From Cystobasidium ongulense (Eukaryota > Basidiomycota > Cystobasidiomycetes > Cystobasidiales > Cystobasidiaceae): a DNA stretch of 64,000 bases. Position 1 is the stretch's first letter, and every line of letters starts with the position of its first letter. Of this stretch, positions 12,101-24,327 are shown one piece after another. A model generated the notes under the pieces. It saw only the letters and a list, made by a program, of their open reading frames with translations. It did no database searches and was not told where the DNA came from. Position numbers and translations under genes: made by a program. The stretch covers positions 1,116,001-1,180,000 of the forward strand of contig BQUP01000004.1 of the NCBI GenBank assembly GCA_022835595.1, given 5' to 3'.

Positions 12101-15100
12101 TACGCAAGGTATAAGCGCCTGAGACTCATGGACATGAGAGGTGCGAGGCTAGTCGTGGTAGGGGGAACATCGGCTGTTTCGGCTGGAGGGGCGGAGGCGT
12201 CGGGGAACTCGACCAGATGATTGAAGCTGGCATTGAGGGTTTCTAACTCTGAGCACAGCCAGATCGTGTCTGGCAATACAGACAGCTGGTTGCTTGACAC
12301 GTCGAGGGTGTGCAAGCGTAACAGCTTCCCAATGGACGAAGGCACGCTCTGTAAAACGTTGTTCTTGATTGATAGCGTACCAAGTCGTTGAAGATTCCCT
12401 ACATTCTCACTGATAGAACGTATCTTGTTGTTGTTCACCGAGAGGAGCTGCAATGAGAGGCACGTGGTGAAGAGCTCTTCCGGTATTGTCTCGAGGCGAG
12501 AGTGCGAAAGATCCAAATGTGTGAGAGCGCAAGCACTACTAGCAGCGAGGACTGTAAAGCGGGTGATAGGATTGTGGGATAGGTTGAGTATTGCAAGACT
12601 GTCGGCCTGTAGATCGAGAGCCTTTGCCATGTTGTGCTGGGCGCGGATGGACTGAAGATTCGGCATTGAGGTGACGAGGGAAAAGTCGGCGATTTTGTTC
12701 CGACGACAGTCAAGACGCCGCAGTCGTGTGAGGAGTTTGATGGTTGTCGGAAAGGCAGTTATGTTATTGCAGAAAAGTATTAGGGTTTCGAGATGCTTAA
12801 GTTTTCCTAGCTCGGGCGGAAGGCTGGAGATATTATTGAGGGATACATCGAGATCTACGAGAGATGACACCTCGCAGATAACGACTGGGAAGGTTTCGAA
12901 GCGGTTGTTGGAGATATTGAGATATTTGAGAGTCTTGAAATGGACAAAATAATCAGGCAAGGAGGTTAGGCGATTGTTGAAAGCGTTGAATGTCGTAAGC
13001 TCTCTACATTCGAACAAAGCACAATGCTCCAGCTCAACGATTCGGTTGACAGATAAATCAAGCCTTGTGAGGCCTGGGACTTCTTTCACGCTTTGAGGGA
13101 TGCGCTTCATGCCCATTTCGATCATCTTGAGCTCTCGCAAGGAAGTACAGGCCTGTACGAAGTCCGTAGGGAGATGCAGGTGAGGGTTGCGAGATATGTT
13201 TAAACTGATGATTTCGTGGGCATGCTTATGCAGGAAAACCGGAACGTTCTCGATACCTCTAGCCGCTAAGTCGATAAAGTCGAAGCTTTCCAAGTTCTCT
13301 TCATCCCATCTGACAACTGGGACCACCTCAGGCTTGAATATAAATTTGCATAGATATGAATGATCCTCTCTGCCTAGATCTTCCAATTTATCGCTGTCGG
13401 GGTCGTAGCCGGCCGCCCGAAACTTGCGATCTTGCCATTGTAGAGGCTTCTCATTGGGCGCCATTACTCTCTCCAAGCCATTAGCTCTTATGTACAGCTT
13501 GTATCCTCTCGGTGTGATCTTTGAACTCGTAAGCAGGAAACCAGGTTTCTTGATTATCAGATTCTGCATTTCTGTTACTGTTGTGTTGAATGGGAGACTA
13601 AGGATTGTGTGCGAGTTGTCGCTCTTGTGTATCCTGATGGACGCCATGGACATAACCGGTCGAGAGAAGGCGAAGGGGGACGCTTGAGCTGATGAGGCGA
13701 CGCCTGGTCTCCAGGATTTACCAGGGCCTGTAGCAGTAGCAGATATTGAAGCTTCCATAGTAGCAGACTCTCCGCCGATGAGCGGTGTCGGCGGCAAGCT
13801 GCCGACAGCTACCGTATCCGGTTTAGTGCGAGGATCGTCGTCATCAGAGTCCTCCTCCTTCGCCAAAGTAGCATTTGTCTTCACCGCCCAACTATCTGGC
13901 GCTGTCCAACCAGCATCGGGCGCAGTCGGTATGCCATTGATAGTACCTTCTGAATCTCGGCGATCGGTTATTATACTTGCAAGCGAGTTTTTGCGAGGTG
14001 TATCCGCTGGTAGAGTGGGTCCCACCAGCACGTTGACAGCGGCGGACCGTTGCTGCAAAGTGACTTGCATATCTATCGATTCTTTGCGTGATAGACCCAA
14101 GCGTTTCCCCAGCGGCGACAGGTCTGGTGCAGCATCAGTCGTTGTGAACTCAAATTTCTTTGTGACACCGTTAAGAGCGGGTTGACCCAGTATAGAACTT
14201 TGCGAAGGCGAGGGTGGAGTCCCAGGCCGTAGAGGTGGCGGAGATATCGAGCTCCCTGCAGTGACCGCGTTGAGATGCTCGTATGGATTTGACATGCTAT
14301 AGTTGAGGGGAAACGTATTTTTATTCATGTCAACGATACCTTCCATGGAGTCCAGGTTGGTATCGAGGGATATACCAGATACAGCGGGGCGTGGTACCGG
14401 CGGAGCGCTTTCCTTAATTTTCTTATCCTTTTTCGAGCGCTTCGTCCTCCCACTATATAGTTCTTCGTCCCTAGGGGATAACTTCTGTCTGGACGACGGG
14501 CCCACGGCTGAGCCTGGCGTAGCATCATCTTTATCGCGGCCAGAGGAGTTGGACACTGCACCCACGAAAGCGCTAGATTTCTTCCTTAGCATCCCCATGA
14601 AACGGTTGCTTGTTTTACGTTCTCGATCTTGCATTGGCTCTAGAGAGGCGGACGAGGATGTCCGCTCCGTTTCTCTGACGTTTGTGGCTGACCTGGACGT
14701 CTTGACAGCGCCATTACTTGACGCCCGGGATGTAGGAGTTCCTGTGAGCTGCATTGGCTGCTGAGAGCGAGACCGTGTTGAGGTCAAAAAGTTGTCGGGT
14801 GAAATCGGCCGCTTTCCGTCTGCTCCTTGATACAGCCAAGGTACGATCTCCTCCAGCTGGCCATCATCCGTCGACACATCAGCCGAGACAAAACGGCTGC
14901 TGCTAGCTGATATTGGCCATGGCATAGTAGCAGAAGGCCTTCTTTCGGAGATGCCATCGAGTTCTGGGAAGGATGCAGAACGGCCTGTCACCATGCCACT
15001 TGGGAAGGGCTCCGGATCAAGGCTTATAGGCTTATAGCTTTGGGGGGTGGTCGCTGATCGGGGAAAGGGAGGAGATTCTTGTGTACTCTTGGGTTTCAAG

Positions 15101-16036
15101 TTTGTCGCAGGGGTTAAACCTATTTTGAAAGTCTGAGTATTGGGAGGTGCCGACAGCTGTCGGCCTGGAGGAGTAGCTGTCATGCTGAGATGAGAGTTGC
15201 TCCTGGAATGAGCTCGGAGCCTGGGTGGGGGGGAGGCTGCAGGGACAGTTGCATATTGTGTAAATTCTTGCACTGCGGGCAGAGATTGGGGGGAAACATG
15301 TCGAGGACCGATGCTGTGGGGGGAGATGGGTGTACTACCACCAGAACTAGGTCGGAGCCAAGGAAAGTCCGCATAGCCCTTTTCATCGTCTGGTATGACA
15401 CCAGTCAGGTGGGTTGGAGTAGTGACAGGGCTGGTTGTAACAAAGTCCTTCAAGCCAGCCAGCGAGATCTTGTGGTTTATTGCCGAACCTCTGCGAAAGT
15501 GGCGAGGCCGACCTGGAGCATCGCGAGCTTGGATAGCAGGGGAGGGCTGGCTTTGGAGGGACGAGGAGCTCCGTGTGGATTGCAAGGGCGGAAAAGGCAC
15601 GCGTGAGCCAGAGTACGGCTGTTGCAAAGCGGACGTCGGCAGGTCCGCAGGCTCGCCGAGCTGGTAGAGGATCTTGGAGCTGCAGGATATAGAGAACACG
15701 AACGAGAGTCAGGGTGTGCATGTAGCCAGCTATAAGAGCAGGCAAGTAGACGCACCGACTGCCAGTGCCAACGACTGGAAAGCCAGCAGCAGCAGCCTTG
15801 CCGTGTCCATTGAAGCTGTAGTTGTTGATCTTGATTCCCCCGTCTTCCGCCTCGCCAGCCGCGTCCAGGTCGTCGTCGGCGGCACTGTCCAGGGTGAGCT
15901 TGACGCCTGTGAGAGCTCGAGGTCTATCCGAGCTGCTTGCACTCGATGGAGCTGCCGTGCTGCTGCCTGTCGATGGTTTGTTGCCCGTCGAGAAGCTGGC
16001 CTTTCGTCGGCCCAGCAGCCCGCCTGAGCCTGGCAT
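9166..16036 (-). CDS. Adenylate cyclase (fungal Cyr1/Uac1 type)
   Basis: Makes cAMP from ATP and feeds the PKA pathway; fungal members are peripheral membrane proteins controlled by Ras or G-alpha. Exons 16036-15756, 15679-11768, 11709-10632, 10569-10131 and 10070-9166 sum to 2,204 aa. Domain order is textbook: a disordered Ser-rich N terminus; a Ras-association-like domain near residues 780-870; about twenty leucine-rich repeats from roughly 900 to 1420 (LxxLxLxxN pattern); a PP2C-like domain near 1480-1740; then a class III cyclase domain near 1805-1995. The catalytic motifs look intact: FTDIRNST with the first metal Asp, EVKTEGDAF with substrate Lys and second Asp, MDYLGP, and NRASRVSG with the transition-state Asn/Arg. 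An in-frame ATG at 16156 would add 40 residues; 16036 (MPGSGG) is taken as the more likely start. Confidence 0.95.
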
Positions 16037-16484
16037 TGTTGCGGTAGGTGTGGGGCTAGGACCTTTACGGCGCCCGTAGCATTGTGACGATGACGATAGC
16101 GTAGCAGCAGCGTATCGCTGGTCTGACAGCAGGCACTTGTATTGAACGAAAGTCACGGTAATTGCAGGACGAGAAGCCTTCTTGCGGATGGTTGAAGGTG
16201 GCGGGCGAGATGCTTAGTAGCAGCGATCGACCATAAACATGGTGATCCTCAAAAGATAACAAGCAAGTGACTGTGCAGGAAGCTCTTCGAGCAAAAAGGC
16301 TTTCCCATCGTGCAATGAAAAACTGAAGGATCTAAATATACTAATGGAAACAAAATTGTCTTGTTCATGAAACACCAATGTACAAATGGGTAAAAAAGTA
16401 GTGGCAGAAGTGTCCATGGTGGTTGCGCCATAGACAAACTGATCCGACACATTATGTTACAAATACGTAACTTCAGGTGAAGCC
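16037..16484. other. 5' flank of adenylate cyclase
   Basis: This 448-bp region is the presumed promoter and leader of the adenylate cyclase gene and the 3' flank of the next minus-strand gene. It contains several upstream ATGs on the minus strand, including one (16156) in frame with the cyclase. No other feature is supported. Confidence 0.5.
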
Positions 16485-17910
16485 CTATTGAGGTGCTTCA
16501 GCGATAGGGCGCCAGATATAACCCGGCTCTCGGTTCATTACTGCCGCCTCAGGAGCGTCTGTAGCACTCGGGTTTCCGGACAGGATCCATCCTGGACCAA
16601 CACGCCCTTGGACCAGGTAGATATCTGGTAACTTAATACTACTCCCACTTTCACCCTTTGGATTGTGCATGGCATGTGCGAGACGATGTTCAGCTAGCTC
16701 CCTGTGTAGACCCATCTTTTTCCTGCAGCGTCTGACCATAAGTTGTCTATCCGTACACTCTTCGGCATTGACGGGAAGCGGCTGCACAGGTACTGGCTCG
16801 GCCTGACGAGGTCGCTTGCGGTCGCTACCGACATCCACTACGACTTCCCTGAGGAGAGGATATACGGAATGAGGTCGCGATGCTGCGGTTGTTTGAGCGT
16901 ATGCTGCGGAAGCCGAAATCATCGCAACGGCGTCGGCATATTCCTTGATATAAATGGTAGTATCGAATGACCGCCTGTTTCGTCGTACGGGCTCGAGGAT
17001 TGACAATTCACCATTTATCAGAGTATGGGTTCTAAGTTCGCTCTGATCAGTGCAGACGGTATTTTCGAAATGACCCGAAAGATGAAAGCAGAGCTTCTCC
17101 AAAGAGCCTTGGTAATTCAAGTAGGTATCCAAGGCGCCCTCGTGACTCACTTCACACCCCGCGAGGTGGTACATGTGTACTTCTCGCACGTCTCGCATGC
17201 CAAGAGCAGTAAAGTTGGGTGGAAAATCATACAAGGAGAGGGCGGAATGCTCGAGGTGTACAATCTTGATATCCGAAAGGAAGGTCGTCTTGTAAGGGTA
17301 GTCCTGGATAGTTTTAGGAACTTGCTCGAATGACGCAGTATCTAGATTGGGGAAGAGTACTTTTCCATCGGACGTACGACTGGAAACGTTTCTGAGAGTG
17401 GTGTATAGCTTCTCTTGCTTGTCCTTGGACGAGGAAAAAACCGAAGAGCCTTGTTTCAAGCGATAAAAGAAGCTGCGGGTGTGATAGAAACGTCGTGCGA
17501 TACGATCTGGAGCATCGAAAGACAAGCTGTCAGAACGACGTGCAGGCTAGTTCAACGGCTTGGCCTTACCATCATACGCTGCTTGTTCTGACAGATTAAT
17601 GAAAGAGCGTAATTGCTTGTGCGTGGATAGAACAATTTCCTTGTAGACGTGTGGTATCGCAATCGAGTGGTAGCTTCGACAGGTGTACAAGACAGCAAGA
17701 CAGGTCGGCTGGTTGCAATAGTCCAGCACAATGCTCATGATATCGGCTGGCAATCTGCATAAGCCACATCAGCTCGACCGCTAGGCTTCAACACGATTAA
17801 GCCACTCACATCATCTTGCCGCTTCCTGTATTATTCGCGGATGCACTGGCAGCACTGCCGGTCTCCTCGAGCTGCAAGGCTGCGAAAGCGTTGGAGATAT
17901 CATGGTGCAT
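16485..17910 (-). CDS. F-box-like protein
   Basis: Exons 17910-17810, 17754-17570 and 17506-16485 join in frame to 435 aa. Residues 34-80 read as an F-box-like helix set: ILPADIMSIVLDYC, then CLAVLYTCRSYHSIAIPHVYKEIVL, matching the LPxEIL...VC..W/Y......LY pattern used to bind Skp1. The rest has alternating hydrophobic segments (for example IKIVHLEHSALSLYDFP) like the degenerate LRR-type substrate region of fungal F-box proteins, but no clear repeat. Role as an SCF ubiquitin-ligase adaptor is inferred from the motif alone. The upstream open frame continues without a stop to about 18033, so a further 5' exon cannot be excluded. A second F-box-like gene lies at 62400-63550. Confidence 0.65.
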
Positions 17911-18227
17911 CTGCTGTGACGTTTGGGCAACATCCAGCCAAGGAATGTACAACCGAAGTGCAGCTTGACTAGGTATCAAGAATGCAAGTCGTGACCGATG
18001 CTGGAACGCAATGCAGTTGTGGTGGCAAATGAATCAGGTGTCCCAGTGCACACTAGAAAAGGCCTATTGAAACAGGCTACACATAGCAACAATGTGGAAC
18101 GAATCGTAATCATGCCTGCCCCGTAGCATCTAAGCTTTGCTACGAACGTACTCGGACAATTTTAATACACAATATTACTATATTTCGAAGCAATGGTTAC
18201 TAAGTAGGGCTGCTGAGAGTACTGTGT
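17911..18227. other. Intergenic region with an open upstream frame
   Basis: Spacer of 317 bp between two minus-strand genes. On the minus strand the frame of the F-box-like gene stays open upstream to about 18033 without an ATG, which may be chance or an unrecognised 5' exon. Nothing else was seen. Confidence 0.4.
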
Positions 18228-19872
18228 CTATACGAGAGCACTCCACACTAACAATGCACCTGATCAGTCATTCACTCAACTTCGGTGAAGCGGAAGCCTG
18301 CACTTACCTCCCAAACTCCCGAAAAATATTCCCAATACGCCTATAAGCGTTATATAGCTGATACCAGCCAGACTCACTCGGCGCTGATCTCTAATACCCA
18401 AAGTCCAAGCTAGAGATAAAAGCCAGTGTAGTAATACCACCGCAAAGAACGTAGGCCAGAGATGTAAATGGACAGGTAATGCTGGGTGACGTCTGGGAGG
18501 AGCATCCGTCGAATTGTGATGGAATGGTAGCGATAAAAGCAAAGTCAAGGAGAGATTCAACAGCGTCCTGAAATATAAGAGGGTCTGTCAACGATGCTCA
18601 TGGGGAAATACGACAGCTTCGTTCGACTTACGCATCTAGACGCCACATCCCAATGACAAACACCGAAATATCATAAAGCGGCACACCTCCAAATGAGTCT
18701 TCGGATTCAAAGCGTTTCCGCTCTCTGATATAACCTTCGAGCTCTTCATCCGAGACAGCAGGAGCATCCGTGACGAAGTCTTCATTGTCAAGAATGCAGG
18801 TGGGGTGATCTGCTGATAACGGGGCTGTGATAGTTACAGGAGACGCTATAGGTTGATCGTTCGAGGCTAGATTCTCTTCACCAACTAGCCACGCTTTAGT
18901 GACTGGAGGCGATAGAACGTCTGCACGTCATCGCGTCAGCCTGGATGCGCTTCTCGGATAGCCATGCCATGGCTTACCCTCATACAATCTGACTTGACCT
19001 AGCATTGACAAGGTTTGCCATATGTTTTCAGCAGCTGCAAAGCCAAGGGCCAGATGAAAAGCTTTGAAAAAGCCCTTGGGAGGCCTAGGAGGAGGCCCGA
19101 GTATCCCTGAACCGTATATCACATCCACACCTTGAAACAGAGAAGGCGGCGAAGGGGGGTAGCTATACTCTAGATGATCATTATGAAAGGTTAAGCGAAT
19201 TGCGAACAGGCGGAGAAGTTCTTGTATTGACGTATGCAGAAGGAGTAGGAAAGGTGTAGATCTAAGTATGGGATATCGACTTGAACCAAGAAAACGAAAT
19301 ATCCGTCTTCTAATAGCTTCCGTGCTTATCCATGTTATCGCTCCCAGACCTAGTTGCTTCCAATGTATGTGATGTGGATAAGGCGAGTCGGGAACTGGCC
19401 AGCCAAATATCGCCAGAAGGCCAAAAAGACAAAGGATGAGAAGTGTTGTTGGCATGTCCAGGAGATAGTGGGTGAGCTTGAAATCCGAATACGACGGCAG
19501 TGGCTCTCTCGCTTCGTCGGCCGATGACGATGAGGTCGCTGATGCGGTATCGTCGGTCGGTGCTTCGCTGGCAGGGGTGGGAGAGTCTGCGCGATGGAGT
19601 TGGCCATGATACGAGTCTGGAGACGGCAATCCTGATATGTCTGGCCTCACTCTTGTCGAGGTTGCAGAGGCTGGAGGTGTTGCATGATCGGATTCGTGCA
19701 TTGCTCCATACGAAGCTGGCGCTGCAGCATTGTGCATGGTACCATAGCCCCGAGCAGTATGGTCACCTCCTGGACTGTTCGAATGGACAGCAGACGGTCT
19801 TGCTGATTCCGTTGCGCGGTTCGCTCGTGCTCGGTGGGCTGCAGAGGCGGCAGCCACATTTGTGCGCACCAT
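18228..19872 (-). CDS. Multipass membrane protein, PrsW/Aph-1-like pattern
   Basis: Exons 19872-18978, 18920-18632, 18567-18308 and 18259-18228 give 491 aa in frame. The first 130 residues are soluble and Ser/Ala/Thr-rich; then come about six to seven hydrophobic segments, with a long acidic loop between the fourth and fifth. Three spots resemble the Abi/PrsW/Aph-1 membrane superfamily: an SIQELLRLFAIRL helix (the Q-E-x-x-R of Aph-1, E-E-x-x-K of PrsW), a LALGFAAAENIW helix (PrsW G-F-A-x-x-E-N), and a later AVVLLHWLLSLAW helix with a central His. These are motif resemblances read by eye, not a search result. It could be a fungal Aph-1/PrsW-type intramembrane protein or an unrelated orphan membrane protein. 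Gene structure is well supported; function is tentative. Confidence 0.6.
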
Positions 19873-20306
19873 GTTGCGCTCGGCAGAGGTTGACGTAGCT
19901 GCAGGAGAGCTTGCTTCGCAGTAACTCGTGTCTTTGCTTGTACTATGTCATTCTGGTGGCCGCTTGTGTCATTTCTCCCATCAGATAGGCGATACAAAGA
20001 CCTTGCTTGCGGCACGAAGCTGCTGCTGGTAGAAAGCAGCACTTCCAGCTTCGACATACTCCAACACGACCAAGTCTTCCGAGTCGTATATCAAGCAGCA
20101 CAATGACTGTCCGCGTTACCACCAGCTACTCTACGTGAGCAAGGCGCGCACCAGGAGATCTGCCTGTGACGCTTCGCCGCAACACCTGGCCCTCCATATC
20201 AAACAAGATCGACAAGCTTAGGGCTGTTTACGCGCTGTTCGAAAAGTGGATCCGAGAGGGACACGGCCCCGAGAGCAGCAAACAGCCTCTATAGCTCCAC
20301 CTTATC
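19873..20306. promoter_or_regulatory. Divergent promoter region with a short uORF
   Basis: This 434-bp region lies between start codons facing away from each other (19872 minus, 20307 plus). A 12-codon upstream ORF (20103-20138, MTVRVTTSYST) precedes the plus-strand gene and ends in a sequence that also resembles a splice donor (ACGTGAGC). No core promoter element was identified with confidence. Confidence 0.4.
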
Positions 20307-23300
20307 ATGGCATTGAACACACCTGACAGCTCGAGGCGCACTCCCGCGTCGTCGTCAAAGCTGAAACGGACCCAAGCTGCTGTGCCTCCGCCGACTGCAA
20401 ACATAGGACACGCCTCCAGAGAGGTCACGCCCGAGCTTCCTACAGAAGACAAGAGCCCCAGTCCAGACAGCGATGGAGGCGACATGCAAGAAGATGGCCC
20501 CAGCTATGATGCAGAAACCCAAGAAACGGCTATAGTGCCCGACTCTGCGCAAGCGACGCCCGTCGCGTCGCTGCCTGGCCTTTCACCATCCGCCATACAA
20601 CGAATGAATGCGATGTATACACAAGCTAGAAAGGAGAATGAGCCGGTTACACCCACCAAACTCAGTCAAGAACACCTACAGACCCTTCAGAATGACCTGC
20701 TTATGGATGAAGGCGCGGCGTATGGACACATGACGATACCCTTGGATGACGATTCCATCACGCTTCAATCAGATCTTACTATCGCAGATCTTGATCCAGA
20801 TGATTGGAAACAACTCGCCATATCGTATGGTGCTGAAGCCCGTTCGGATGGTCAGAGTGCAGACGACACTCTCGCTCCTCCCACCTCTAATGACAGCCGC
20901 CAACGCAAGACTAGCAACGCTTCTCCACGCAAACCGTCTAGGGTGTCTTCACGTCTTGAGAGCAAAGTTCTTACACCCAGTAAAGCAGCGTACATGAACG
21001 GCGCTACCGCTACTCCTGTCAAATCAACCGGCAGAACAGTCAAGACATATGGCAAGCGTGGCCATCGAGCAAGTACGAGCACAAGCAGTGAAGCAGATGC
21101 ACTCAATAAGAGTCAGCGTACGTCAGGCACGACCAGTGGTGAATCGAGTGGCATAGAAGTGACTACCGAGCGGAAAGCAGGTATACTCAGACAAGTCACT
21201 CCAGATGGAACCATTCTCCCATCGGATTATGTCAGTACACCTTCGAAAGCTTATAGTGTAAAGAAAGGAAAAGGTAAAGCTGTTGAAGCTCCTCCCAGTT
21301 CAGGAGACGACGAAGATTTCGATATGAGTATGTCACTGGCTGGTTCGGCGAAGAAGAACAGAGGCAAACTGCCTGAAAAACGGGCGAATGGCCACAAACG
21401 CTCCACACGCAACTCTAAGAGAGATCGAGAGGAATCCGGGAAGGATAGAATTCGTACTCCCTCACTTTCGCCGCCGAAATCAGAGCCCGTACCTTTCGTA
21501 CCCCTGACCACAGCTGCGGAAGGTAAAGCAATGTCGGCCATGGAAATTATCGCTGCAATGCGAGCAAAAAATAAAGCCCCTTCAGACGACGAAGATGAAC
21601 ACGCTCAGAACAGTCCAGCAGAAAGTGATTCGGGCATGCAATTATATAGCACTGCGGACCTGCTCAAGAAGTCGACCGATATGCAAGAGGATGCTTCCGA
21701 TTCCGATGATCTGGTAGATACTAAAGTACTCCTCAGCAGAGCTAAGAACGCACACCTTCGACCAAAGAAGCAGCCTTCTCCTGTCGCGTCTACTTCAGCA
21801 ACCAAGCTTGAAGAAAGTGATGCTGCCAAGCCTCGAAAGAAGATCAAATTGCCGACGGACAAAGCGACTCAATCTCTGAATAAACTGTACAAAGCCAGAC
21901 AAGCAGAAGAATCACGTGGGTGGTTCGGTATTGAAGCGGCACGAGCAGAAGCAGATAGCAGCCGACGCTCGAAATCTGCATCGCCAGCAAAAGACGAGGA
22001 CGCCGACAAAGTAACTACCGGTTCCGACTCAGATGGATCCGATTCCTCATCACTGCCAGATGCTCCGCCTACAACATCAAATGGGGACCAGGCCAGCAAC
22101 GATAAAAGACCAAAGAAAGCACGTCGGTATTCAAACGGACAGCTTAAGCGAGTCGTAGGCCATCTCACCAAGTCAAACGAGAATGAAGGAGTCGTAGAAG
22201 CAGTAAAAGCCGCCCAGGACGAACTGGAAGCAGCACAGTTGCGAGCTAAATTACGCAGAGAGCAGGAAAAGAGGCAATTCTGGAAGAAAGCACCGGATGC
22301 GGGACTTAGAATCGAGGTAAGCAACGTCTCTATTTATGGCGATCAGTCCGACTTAGCTGATCATAGTGTCTGCTAGCCGTTCAAACCTTATGATACCGCT
22401 GGAACCAAAGGTCTTGATTACGCTCTACGGCAAGGTATCCTTGGTGAGTCTTTGGCTAGTCCCAGATACTTTTGTGTACACGTTCTAACTAGTAAGTTTT
22501 CACTTCTCAGATGGATTGGGGGACCCGATGGCCTTCCCGGTTGAGCTCATTTCCCCTTATATTGCATCAAATACCGTGCTTCTATGCGCGGTCCCTGTCA
22601 CGTACTCTCTGTATGGTCTTATCGCTCATCCATGCACAGACGCCCGACTGGCGAATCGCGTGCTACCTGGTCTGCAGACTCTGCTGCAGAAGATCCCGTC
22701 AGGCGGAGCTCTCGATGTGGATATCGATCTGAGCTCCATAGTAGAAGCGCTCAATGCAATGGGAGCAAAGAAAGATTCATTCACCGATGAAATGAAAAGC
22801 TCGGCTGCTATTGAAAACACACCTGAAGCTATGGCCGTCGATGCACCGAATCAGCAGACCTTCTCAGAAGAACAACGAAAGGCCGCTGCCATCAGAATCG
22901 TGCTGATCCTGCGCACGTTGATTGAGACTAAGTAAGTCAACTCACCCTGGCAGGGATGTGTTCTATGCTGACTTTTCAGCAGACGCATCGAGTTATCCCA
23001 ACACTCGTCTTTGCTTGTCCTGCTACTTAGGATGGCGCTTGATACCAGCGATTATCTCATGCGGGACGCTGCTACTCAGACGCTACACAAGCTCCTCGCC
23101 CAACTCAGTGACCACAGTACCCTTTCGACTATCGCCAAAGACATTTCCGAACTCATCGCACCACTTTCGTTCCGAGATCGCTACGTAGTGCTGTCCTTCT
23201 TGCCTCTCAATAGCAAGAGTGAGAGATCTGTGGTGCGAGGCTTGTGCTATGAAATGCTTTTCCCTAATGAGGTAAGCCACTGCTTGTGCACAGTCGCGGA

Positions 23301-23957
23301 AAAGTCTATATACTGATGAATATGTCACCGCCTAGCAGGCCAAGCAAGTCAAGCTTATCACGGGTCAGGCAACTCTTCCCCTCCTATCTTCAATAATCGG
23401 CAATCGCCCAACATCTTCGATTTTCTACATCACTAATACTACAGATGATACTTCACTGTATTACGCGGTATTACTACTTCAACATTTAATGACCGATTTA
23501 TCAAAATACTTTACCGAGGATGTCTCATCTGACGATCCAGAGGTATGCAAACGAGCTCAGAAAGCTAGAGACAATGCACAGCGCATCATTTCGGGTCTTA
23601 CCGATATCGATAGCAAGCTCCGTAAGTGCACCTAAGGAACCCATCTTTGACGTTAGTAAAGGGATAAGGAAACCGACTCGAGGATTTTCGTTTGCAGGTA
23701 CCGACGTGCGCTCAGGCAATCCAATGCGTAACAAGGCCAAGAACGCTCTCGCACGCACTCAACACACCTTGGAGTATCATCTACTGGCTGCCAAGGCTAA
23801 AGCAGACAAGATCTCCTTGCAACGCCGCTTGGGTCAACGCAGTTTAGCGGAACCAGTCGAAGGCAAAGTCGGTCAAGGCCAGTTAGCAATCAACAGCTAT
23901 TTCACCAAATCGAATCCTGGCAATTCCTCTAAATCTGCAACGCCCATTGTCACTTAA
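20307..23957 (+). CDS. PIP-box protein, possible SMC5/6-associated (SLF2/CANIN-like) factor
   Basis: Exons 20307-22316, 22377-22443, 22511-22931, 22980-23271, 23339-23621 and 23698-23957 total 1,110 aa in frame. Residues 1-650 are disordered with acidic, basic and Ser-rich patches. Residues 670-1050 form a helical domain starting PFKPYDTAGTKGLDYALRQG, followed by DPMAFPVELISPY and long Leu-rich helices. That layout, disordered N terminus then a C-terminal helical block, recalls the CANIN domain of FAM178/SLF2, which links SMC5/6 to DNA damage, but this assignment is a guess. Near the end Q-L-A-I-N-S-Y-F (23880-23903) is a perfect QxxIxxYF PCNA-interaction box, so a nuclear replication or repair role is likely. 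A tandem CAGCAG acceptor at 22977-22982 allows two proteins differing by one residue. Confidence 0.6.
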
Positions 23958-24327
23958 TCTCTGCATTGGCCTTTCCCCTTGTGGCAGGATCCCTTGGCTT
24001 CGCCATTTTCAAAGTACAGTAGTCGCAAGTCCTGCGTAGTAGCCCGTGTTGTTGTATCTATAGAACAAGCGCACCTTCAGCCGCTGAAATCGTAAAGCAC
24101 ATTGTGCTCTCAATCAAAGTCTACGTGCTGCTCCGAACCAGACTTCTGCTAGATAGTGCTGCTGTAGGTGCGAGGGCGCGTGTCTGTCGTGGAAGTTGGG
24201 TGACGTTCAATTGTTGATATCACATCTCTGCATTTCATGCGTTCGCCCGATGGCACATAGCTTCCACTACAATTCTCTACTGCTGCAAACGTCAAGCTCG
24301 CTGTGCATGCTCCATCAACAATAGTGC
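23958..24327. other. Intergenic spacer
   Basis: This 370-bp spacer holds the 3' flank of the PIP-box gene and the presumed promoter of the nucleotide-sugar transporter, both on the plus strand. No further feature was recognised. Confidence 0.5.

Noticed and set aside
14303-14764. 153-codon plus-strand frame inside the adenylate cyclase gene
   Set aside because: It lies fully antisense to the Ser-rich N-terminal region of the cyclase and has no family similarity or splice support; a codon-bias shadow.
20103-20138. Short ATG frame as a first coding exon of the PIP-box gene
   Set aside because: It ends at a donor-like GTGAGC, but joining it to the 20307 frame would not stay in phase; kept only as a possible uORF.
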